Below, piece after piece: positions 51,901 to 60,600 of a DNA stretch of 64,000 nt; the first letter of the stretch is position 1; every line of letters starts with the position of its first letter. The DNA lies in assembly GCA_032718475.1 (NCBI GenBank), contig JAUCBJ010007025.1:1-64000 (forward strand), read 5' to 3'. Source of the DNA: Nemertoderma westbladi. Its lineage: Eukaryota; Xenacoelomorpha; Nemertodermatida; Nemertodermatidae. The position numbers and the translations under genes are program-made. Below the pieces are notes generated by a model. That model saw nothing but the letters and a program-made list of their open reading frames with translations. It had not been told where the DNA came from and searched no databases.

Positions 51901-53245
51901 CGAGCTGATTTTCCTCAGCTTGTTGTTGCAAGCGCTCGTCCAGGAATTCCTGTAAGGAGTAGGTTCGTCCACGTTCGATGTCCTCCTCTAGATTCTGTAT
52001 TTCTCTATCGAACTGGGGCAAAGCTAGTTCTTTCACCGCTTGGACTTGTTGTTGCAATTTACGTTTCTCCAAGCAATCGTAAGTTCCTTTTCCGATTTTC
52101 TGCCGAATAGCGTCCAATGCATTTCGTATCACGCTCTCTTCGACTTCTGTTACAGGTTGTATCGGAGGGAGGCCAGGACGGTTGTAGGGGTTAAACGGTG
52201 ATATTAGATGACCGCGTCCTAGTCCAGCGAGGTAAGGTTGGCGAATATCTAACGAACCCACTACCGGAGTGCCACCAATCAACTGTTCAGGTAACACTAG
52301 ATCTTTGAACAGTGAGTATAGCTCGGGAGGATCCGTAATACTATTAGGATCGAGAGTTTGAGGTATCACTTGGGAATGAGGAGGTCTGACCGAGTATTCC
52401 GGAACTCTGATCATGGGTTTGTTCAATGATCGTTTAAGGCGCGCGACCGTAGGTGATACGTCGAAAAGGTTTCGCTCGAAACTCCCATAAGTATATCGCG
52501 TAAAACTGTGTTTAGCGCAACGTCTCCGCGGATGTTTATGCCTTTCGATCTGCTGGTTAGGTCTAGGGCATTCGTCACAGTAATACCAAAGACGCATGTC
52601 TTGAAGGGGAAACGCGGGTGATCGCTCTCCAGTTTTACAATATTCCTCCATCTGTTCGAAGCTATCTGGAACGACAGGGAGTGGTCGATCGGCGGTAAGA
52701 TACATCATCGTAAAATAGAGCCGTTTGAGTTCCATCATAGGATCTGGATGTATACCTTGAGGATATCGAGTTTCGAGGTTTTGTTGACTAGCAACATTGA
52801 GATAGGTCTCTCTTAGGAATTCTAGATATTCGTTGAAGCTGCTACGTTTATCAGGTTCTTCAACGTCTTCTCTTTCGAGTTTATTTCGAATAGAGTTCTC
52901 GTGTTCTATTCTCGATTTGTCGTTTCGACTCCGCTGGGTATGATATTTAAATAAAACCATTTCCCTTTCGGTGTCGACATCGTCGGTGTCGTGTAAATCA
53001 ATAGGATGACCAGTAGTCAGGAAGTCCATATACGTACCATTACGATGCGTATAGCGAGCAGTGAATTTTCTATAGTCCAATTCACGCGTAAGTTGCTCCT
53101 GGGACATTGGCAGTTCGATATAATGACCATCGTCCTCCGTAGTAGTTGGATCAGTGTCGCCGCGTATTAAGCTATCGACAAACGCTTGTAAAGGTAGAGT
53201 ATATCTCTCCCTGATACCAAGATCATCTTCTATTAATTCAGTCAT
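48992..53245 (-). CDS. ORF3 of copy B: DEDD exonuclease-like domain plus zinc knuckles
   Basis: The intact frame has 1417 codons in the env position. Residues 223-246 have a Cys/His cluster (YCDECPR...H..H..C..H). Residues 385-460 are helical and charged. At about 710-945 a 3'-5' exonuclease-like domain shows VVTYDNEGS (D718, E720), ILKIGSAVYGDL (D819), FVDTQ (834-838), SIGHLAFQEYG and IYTIFENAAL (Y927-x3-E931; the usual last Asp is Glu). At 1109-1174 there is a Cys/His module with CAYC..H..C and CHYCQLKGHESYNC. The C-terminus is very basic (RKRRPRKKD). There is no signal peptide or membrane helix, so it is not an envelope. A CAG 2 bases before the ATG could be a splice acceptor. It may process 3' ends of element RNA or cDNA; that is inference. 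Exonuclease call moderate, zinc module good. Confidence 0.75.
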   Translation of the reverse strand: MTELIEDDLGIRERYTLPLQAFVDSLIRGDTDPTTTEDDGHYIELPMSQEQLTRELDYRKFTARYTHRNGTYMDFLTTGHPIDLHDTDDVDTEREMVLFKYHTQRSRNDKSRIEHENSIRNKLEREDVEEPDKRSSFNEYLEFLRETYLNVASQQNLETRYPQGIHPDPMMELKRLYFTMMYLTADRPLPVVPDSFEQMEEYCKTGERSPAFPLQDMRLWYYCDECPRPNQQIERHKHPRRRCAKHSFTRYTYGSFERNLFDVSPTVARLKRSLNKPMIRVPEYSVRPPHSQVIPQTLDPNSITDPPELYSLFKDLVLPEQLIGGTPVVGSLDIRQPYLAGLGRGHLISPFNPYNRPGLPPIQPVTEVEESVIRNALDAIRQKIGKGTYDCLEKRKLQQQVQAVKELALPQFDREIQNLEEDIERGRTYSLQEFLDERLQQQAEENQLEERHIELTEREEAALAQPETQILVTDLYSKTILHPSMVPHFKDKLFATVQPQPVNTDLRSHELIADAPMIQRPPIAAARVDGVLVEPPDNRADLVRRMVHDVNIRARPLPDSFYGIKDHPYYVNLKQYYMVKPEDPTHSLKFLPLINPLDLVELEQLQKHLDQLVKLNSFRKPYNISRIEKEILPPYNLDGFIKTRLVHWNLDVLFEEERIKRYGDVETYTTQCLKYRDLPNASECATLWHPVGMTLENATKEWNETLNVIEMYGVVTYDNEGSVPVGELGTTRMIHIRGLAGSTHVFTRACSDVIDYSFETLTETQKKLRHGQFELAQRYVTDTERKPAMGIDGSMLPQPVLEMLFNERILKIGSAVYGDLQNDFRNMENIPYPFVDTQLIAPWAEGRGFFRTMYANTPSDITKVQRTSIGHLAFQEYGWNFKVGNPINYQQVYGDHYSRLYFDGPLTAPGAVYSFMSVPLRPSLAIYTIFENAALAGWLADVCSRTIRAHPLILGTKLAKLDEHNKFIRFECFRRFLTPFRNVDSQFKDRALTKLSLRDSAAEKLSSAGFAVFQDVCIQNLHSSVIQRPRIPTGYSIVEIQTVDPLTETDAPTSSIQLEDEPVCLESEAIQPTTSRSSDNDYVIEWYQGPQRLTAYDYRHANYVSRKRCRLCASRDHFTPLDSSVPCSYFLEQPMMEIYCAYCRLNNSHIFAVCPQFMTQCHYCQLKGHESYNCPFNRDLESVDEIITLRYIRAWEANADLHCESRHRYYPGRAYEGVYAFHPYLFASIEQKTRVPSYELMKRVGECISTKFVRKYLRNVNPNDITTYHLINFIRQDPEYGDIFVNSHPELQEVSRRPYEYRTRERELERTIKPRKFLTTHGPPTASVQTTRQGPVGAAVLRRALKAVRPRSPEVDINQPGTSTGGYTDRNPTPSDAIVLHPSPRSYSPPRKVARPKEKRTLASLKKLRKRRPRKKD

Positions 53246-54891
53246 ATCTGCTATACGAGTTCACCAATATTATAATGAGTTTATATATTTATTAGGCGAG
53301 CGGGCGTCGCTGCCTACTTCTCCCTTGCCCCGGACAGTGTGATTCTCAGCGCCGATGTACCGCTGTCGCTGTACTTTCGCCAACGACGTAGCTGTACAAC
53401 GACAACGATAACCGGCACAAGTCACTCCACTGTCCGTCCCAAAGGCTTAGATGTACTTCAGGTTTCCTTGGAGAGTTAGGTTACTTTCACGATTGCGACT
53501 AGCTACTGTAAACACACTTTAGCAGTAACATTCACCTATAAACTCACAAATACCACACAACTGGTCACAACGACGCACATTCGGGCCATTTGTCCGTTAG
53601 TCAATGCCTTCCAGAATGTCACTGTATTATTATGTATCCTTGGATACTAGCAGTGCACTGTTTATTCCCTATGCTATTCAATGGGACAAGCTGTCTATTG
53701 TTCTTTTAACTCAATTCTAATTCTAGCGTGGTTGTTGCTATGGTGACATTATGTAAAGCTAGCAGTAGAATTAGGGTAATTCCAATGCATACAGATCTGG
53801 GATGTTATTTAATAGTAATTCTTTAATGGTCAATGTCCTGTTTTATACATGACTTTATGAATTTTATCGGCTATTGACTATGTTTGGGAGACTTTCTCAC
53901 ACTCATACGCATAATAAGATAAATCTCCGCTCCCTTGATCTATTAATTAATGGAATTTTGGGAATGTTATAAATTGCGTAAAAATGGCAATTTATTAAAT
54001 TCATTAAAAGGCATGAATTTAAATTTATTCCCTGAAATTTTATTATTTGATAATTAAATGGACATATTTTGATTCTAGAACATGTCTGGGGACACAAGAT
54101 CCTTAATTCTATGAAAATTGTCTTTTTAAGAATATCGGTAAATGCTACGATATCTTAATTGACTAGAATTGTTGAAGGATCTGAATTTTACAGAGTTGAT
54201 TTATTAGATTTGCAAATATTAAATAATTAATATTTGAGATGGGCACCGATTTATTCCAGAACTTGTCTGGGGACGTTAACCACTGATTCTAAAATTTGTC
54301 TTTCAAGTATATCGGTGGGTGCCGCGATATCTTAATCGACTAGAATTACAGATGGTCAAAGGGTTTAACAGATTTATTTTGCGTTATACGCTACTGTTAA
54401 AGGGACATCACGCTACTATATGTATTATTTAATATACGGTATGAGAGCAATATCGCACGAAGCAATGTCAGTGTGAAGAGGCAAGTCGTTTCCAAGGTCT
54501 ACCCAGAGCTTGGTTTAGCCGAGACACGAGGATCTGAACTTTGCATTCCTAATACTCTGCCTACCAATAATACTTGAATATAGTAGTGGCTTTATTGTAC
54601 TTTAATAAGTACGGAGATTTCATCTTACTGTAGTTACGTATTTATAATGTAATACGGACAGTAAGGAAAGAGAAAAAGAATTGTTTCTCGCCGTCGCACT
54701 AAATATAATATAAGTAATTACGTACGCAATGAACACGAACATATTGCACTATTCTACTAAATAATCGCTAAATAATATTCTACTAAATTAAATAAAACGA
54801 TTATAATAAAATTACATAGTAATACATACATAAATATAAAAATAATAAAATAATATAAAATAATAGAGTCACACGCCCACTCCGAACGATA
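53246..54891 (-). other. Pol-ORF3 spacer of copy B
   Basis: The 1.65 kb is AT-rich and non-coding, almost identical to 7030-8663 of copy A by eye. It separates pol from ORF3, so ORF3 cannot be read by simple frameshifting. A spliced or internally started mRNA is needed. The putative acceptor CAG is at 53250-53248 on -, next to the ATG (53245). Confidence 0.7.
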
Positions 54892-57684
54892 TTAAGTTGG
54901 GGAGTCCCTAGATGTCGGTTGGATTAGGGAAGTGGTCGTGGGAAGAGTTTCTTGTCTTCCATAGTTTCCGGAGAGCTCTCTGTCTCTTTCCAGTAAACAT
55001 AAACGACCCACTGGGCGATTGAGCTGTTGAGTCTCAAAGACTATCCCTGGTTTCTTAAAGTTACGACGCATGACGACGAGCTCTACTGATCGCACCAAAC
55101 CATCGCTCGAGATATGAGTCTCGATGATACGTCCTGTTTGCCATCGCTTACGTGGGAGATCGGGGTCCACAATAAGCACCATGTCTCCAGCGCTGACGTT
55201 TTCTTGCTGCGCAAACCACTTAGTTCGAAGTTGTAGAGTGGGCAGGTAATGTTTCTCGAAATGGTCAGCGAAACGACGGGATAGCAACTGCATAAGTTGC
55301 CAGGTTCGACGGCAGTACTCGTCTCCGTCTGTGATCTCCGATCGTGGGAGCATGGCTACGGGTTTTTTCAGTAGAAAGTGCGCGGGTGTTAGCGCTTCCA
55401 GGGAATCAGGACTTGAAGAGACTGGCATAAGCGGTCTTTCGTTGAGATAGGCGGCGATTTCCTCCATTAACGTCCGCAATAGTTCGTCGGTGAGATAAGC
55501 GCGACAAGGCACAATAAAGTGGAACGCAGTCTTCACGCTCCTAATCAATCTCTCCCAACTTCCTCCCCACCAAGGGGCGTCGGCGGCGTTGAAGGTCCAG
55601 CTAGACGCTGTTATCTTTAGCTGATCGTCCACCTGTCTTTTGTTCCAGTCCTTTACGTAAGCTTGAATTTCGTTGTTGGCGCCAATGAAGTTCGTTCCCT
55701 TATCCGATCTCATCGTGTTACTGGTTCCGAAACGAGCGATCTGTCGTCGTAAACTCAACACGAAGCTGTTGGTGGATAGATCGTTTACCATATCGAGATG
55801 GATAGCTCTACAAGTCATACAAACGAAGATGACACACCATCTCTTGACTATAGTCCGGGCACGATATACTTCAATAGGGCCAAATAAATCCACACCGGTA
55901 TTAGTAAAGGGTGGTTCATAGAAGCTTACTCTTTCCCTAGGTAATTCTGCCTCTCGCTGTGTTAAAGGCCTACTGAATGCTTTCCTACAGGGTATGCAGT
56001 TCCTAAGAACTTGGTTCAGAGCCCTACGGGGTTTATAAAAATAGTAGCGAGTTCGAATTTCACTCAGAACTCGTTCTCTACCAGCATGGTACAGTTTGCT
56101 ATGAACATCTACAATCATCTTGATTTGTATGTCAAGATTTCTAATGAGTATGGGGAACTTAGTGTCAAAGGATAATGGGGCGTTGGTAAGCCTGCCTCCA
56201 ACACGTATTAACCCATCTATCATGGTACTAGAGAAGCGATCCCTTAAGCGCATCTGTGGATTTCTTAACAACAGGAAATACTTATCGGAATCCTCATAAC
56301 ATTGTAGAAGTCTCAGCATCTGTTTGTTGGTTTCATCATGCTCCTGGTAACTGATCTTCTCCTTTAGAAACCTGTCGGATATCTTGTATTGGGGAAGGTC
56401 TTTAACAACATGGACTCGTGCAGATGTTGATGGAGCATCATCACTATGGGTCTTTGTCCCGGAGTAATGATGATGAAAACATCGTTTTAAATAGGTGACG
56501 GCTTTGCAGAGCCGATTCCAGGAGCTGTAGTGACATATCGCTCTCTGCAAGAGGGGTGAGAGTCCTTGTGCGATATCTGGTATTCCAGATTTCCAATCCT
56601 TGTCACGGATTTCCAAGACTTCTTTAGTCGTGGCGGTGGGTTTCTGATCCAAAGCATCATCTTCGGAAGTAAATAATACAGATAGATCAACCGCAGGTTT
56701 AAACAACTTCGATTTACTCGCTCGAATTTTAGGTTTAACTTTCTCCGCTCCCTTGGCCTGTCTGATCTCTGCTGTTGTGAGATGGGGAGGCCATTCTTCT
56801 TCTTCTTTGTAGAGAAAGTCGGGTCCACCTAACCATTCGGGAGTATTTACCAATTCCTTTGGAGTCGCTCCTCGGGAAGCGATGTCTGCTGGATTAATCG
56901 TTCCGGGGCAATGTCTCCATTGGTCCATCGTCGTGCGACTAAGTATGATGGCTACCCTGTTGGTAACGAAGACGCTGAACTGACAGACTTCATTGGTTAT
57001 ATACTCTAACACGAGTAAAGCGTCGGTCCAATAGACAGTTTTCTCTAATGGATAGTCAATCTGTTCTGTTACATTCCGGCCGATGGCTGTAGCGTATAGA
57101 GCCACTTTTAACTCCGCTCGAGGAACTTTCAACTTGTTGTTGATTAATGCCTTAGAAGTAACCAAGGCGACTTTGATTCCATCCGGAGTTTCCACTCTTA
57201 GATAGGCTACTATACCTATTTCCATATCGCTGGCGTCTCCAAACACATGGAGTTGATAGGAATACGTAGGGAGAACATGACCAAAATATGAACGGGAAAT
57301 TATAAAATCCTCGATAGCTGGCAGAGAATCTTCCCATTTCATCCACTTCTTCAATAATTCTCCCTTAAGTGGATCGTCCCATGAGTGGTTTTCAAGCCAC
57401 ATTTGTTGTACCAAACTACGAGCAATCAATATAACTGGGCTAATAAATCCCAATGGATCGAAATAAGTGCTCAGTATACTTAAGCAAATCCGTTTGGTTC
57501 GAACTGGATTATCTCGCTGTTTTAGCTGGAAAAACAGGATATCTCGCTCTGTGTCCCATTTCAAGCCGAGTGTCTTGGTTTCTGGTAGATCATCTTTGAT
57601 CAAATCGAGATCTTTCGCTCCTCGATCTTCCGCAGGGATCGACTCCAGAAACTCACGGGAGTTGCTGGTGAATTTCGTTAATCA
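54892..57684 (-). CDS. pol: Pol of copy B, second part: RNase H and integrase (after in-frame TGA)
   Basis: The frame continues that of 57682-63099 directly after the TGA at 57684-57682; the first ATG is at 57603 (903 codons from there, numbering from it). RNase H has HVFGDASDM (D123), PRAELKVAL (E164) and YWTDAL (D194), ending NPADIASRGAT. The integrase zinc domain is H501-x4-H506 and C536-x2-C539. The core has VDLFGP (D572), MRSDKGTNF (D634) and WWGGSWERL (E684), a complete D,D,E set. A DUF5641-type tail ends near GRLCLLERD. Everything needed is present except the link to the RT. The only lesion seen in gag-pol is the TGA. Confidence 0.88.
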
Positions 57685-60600
57685 AAACCCACCTCTTTTT
57701 AAGCACTCTACCGTTCCTTTAGCTACCTCAATGGCTTCCTCAACTGATGGAAGGGACTTCAGATTGTCGTCCATGTATATGTCTCTCTTGATGTTGTCGA
57801 TCACTTCCTTAGAGAAGGCCTCTCGGTTGTCTTCTGCAGTGGTACGCACTACCGAACAGGCGTTGGAAGGGCTTGAGATTATCCCAAAGGCCTGGATGGT
57901 CATCCAGTACTCCACCGGTTTCTGGTTGAGGTCTCCTTCGGGCCACCACAGAAATCGTAGACTATCTCGATCCCTATCTAACACCTTGACTTGTAAGAAC
58001 ATGCCTTCTATATCGGAGGCGAAAGCAATCGAATATTGTCTCAATCTTAAAAGAATTCCCAACAAAGATTGAAGCAAGTTGGGTCCGGGTAACAATTCAG
58101 AGTTAAGGGATTGACCCATGTAAAGAGCGGAGCCATCAAACACTACTCTCACTTCATGTGGTTTACCGGGTTTAGGAACGTAATGGTGAGTTAAGTAATA
58201 CGTTCTTTCAGTCACAGGTGTTTCTTCCGGTACTCTCTCCGCGTATCCCTTACTAATAAATTTCTCCAGCTGTGTTTGATACATTGCTTTAGCTGAAGAA
58301 TTAGCCGTAAGGCGTCGATGGAGTTGCGCGATTCTTTTTTCCGCCAAGGGTCTGTTATTGATGAACTTCGGTTCTCTCTTGCGGAAAGGTAGACCGACTT
58401 CATACCTACCTTGATCTTTGAGGAAACGTGTAGTTGTCTCTTGGATCTGCTTGGCCCTTTCCTCTTCCACCGACAAGGCTTTATCGTAGGAATTGGGCTC
58501 TACCGCCTCTTGCGTAAAGAATCGTACGGCATGTTCATCTCGAGTCTTGGCATTACAACGCTCAATGACATCATTTAGCTCGTCGTTATAAGCTTCTCGT
58601 TCAGATGGATAAAGAAGTTGACATAAGTTCACTTGGTTTTGCCAAGCCTCGTTTTCCTTAAAGAGGTCGATGGTATTCTCCTCATCAAAAAGCTGGTGCA
58701 CGTCGTCGTTATCTGAGGAGTATGGGGTTCCCTCAGTTAAATCGTCTCCCTCACTAGTATCATCTTCCCATTCACTCACCTGGTAGACGCGCTCTTGCGG
58801 TAGTCTTTCTCTGAGTGTTCTACGGGAAGGGCCAGTAAAGTACCAACCTACTCTAGTTCTTACCGCATAGGTCTGTAGTGGCTGCGTTTGAGCAGGCCGT
58901 TTCTCTAATGTCTCCAGCGCCTCATGCGCGTTTTGGCCGATGAGTATTTGCACTCCAGGATAATCAGTCTGGAATCGAGGTATGTTAAGATGTTGGATAC
59001 TCTCATCCTCGTCCCAATTATAAAGGTCTGCTTGAGTAGTAGCGAAGTTCTTTATAGCTACCATTTTCACTGACCTTATGCTATGTTCTCCTAGTTCGTC
59101 CTGGGGGGTGGACAACGCTCCTACATAATAATCCACTGTTATTGTAGATTTCCAAACTTGCATAATTCCTGACATGTTTAGCTTAGTTCGGAACTTGGGT
59201 TGTCCATCAAATATGTCTTCGGCTAGTTCTTTATCAATGAATGTTCCTGTACTACCGGAGTCAAGGAGGGCGTTCACTACATAACTCCTCTTAGGTCCGT
59301 GAACCCTTACTTGCACCACAGGAAACTCTCGGATCCCTACATTGGAAGATGGCTCTTTCCAAGATGGTTGTCGCTCAGAAGTAGTTAGAGTGAAGTCGTT
59401 GTCTGTATCCTTTTCATATGTGAGTGCTCGATACACTGCGGTATTTATCATGTAACAGGATTCGTTTTCGTCGGAGAACTCGTCTGTATAGAATCCTTCC
59501 ATCTCAGATTGATCAGTGTCGTTCACATCACTGAATTGGACATGTAGCTCGGAATCACTTACCTGATTCGGACTATTTCGCTCGAATTCAGCATGCAACA
59601 AGATATGATGTTTCGCACCACACTTTGCACACCTTATGTCAGAGAAACAGGTACGCCGTTGGTGTCCTTGTCTGAGGCAATTATAACATAACCGCTTATC
59701 CCACATGACTTCGCGTCTCTCCGTTAATGACTTCTTCAGGAATTCATCACACATATTCAAACGGTGGGTCCCGTCACACAGCGCACATTTCGGTTTGATG
59801 TTACTTACCTTATTTTGAGTCACATTGTGTACACTTGCCTTTTCTTCGGGCTTTCTCACCGGAATTCTCTTGGGAGACGTGGGAGGAGTTTTTCTTACCT
59901 GTTCTCTCCTGTCATTTGCTCGAGACTTGAATTTACTTACCTGATCTTTAGGCATTTTATTGACATAATAAGATCTATCAGTGTCTTTCCCGCTATCTTC
60001 TCCTTGAGAAGTCTGGCTTTCGCCGTCGTCTGTATAACACACTGGTGTTACCTTTCTCCTAGAGACGGGTTTTTCACTTACCTTGTTTTCCAGTGTCTTC
60101 TCTCTGGACAGTTTCAGGAGCTGTAATTTCACTTCTCCATCTAGGAATGACATGAGATCAGCCATGGTAGGGTCTCGTCGTTGTTGTTCCATCATATATA
60201 ACACTTTCTTATCCCAGCGTGTACCTACTCCACCCTTCGGTAAAGTAGAAGCCACTGCTCTAATAACCATAGCATTCTGATACTCCTGAGACTTACCTAG
60301 CCAATCTAATTGTCTACAGATCTCCTGAATCTCATCGGAAAACTCGATAATTCCGCTGCTAATAAACTTTCGGGGCGCTACCAACTTTGCATACAAATAC
60401 CCAGCGATGTTATTCCTATTACCATACCTGATGTTTAGTGTATCCCAAACTTGTCTTAATCCGTCTGGATGTCCAATAAACTTTAACGCCATTAACTTGG
60501 GAGATCCTTCCAAGCACTCGATGAGGTATCTAAGTTTTTCTCCATTAGATAGTACAGAGTTCTGTATGTTATCTTTGTAATATTCATTAAAAGGTAACCA

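Noticed and set aside
48992-53245. ORF3 as a viral-type envelope gene
   Set aside because: The position fits, but there is no signal peptide, no membrane helix and no furin-like site; zinc knuckles and a basic tail point to a nucleic-acid-binding internal protein.
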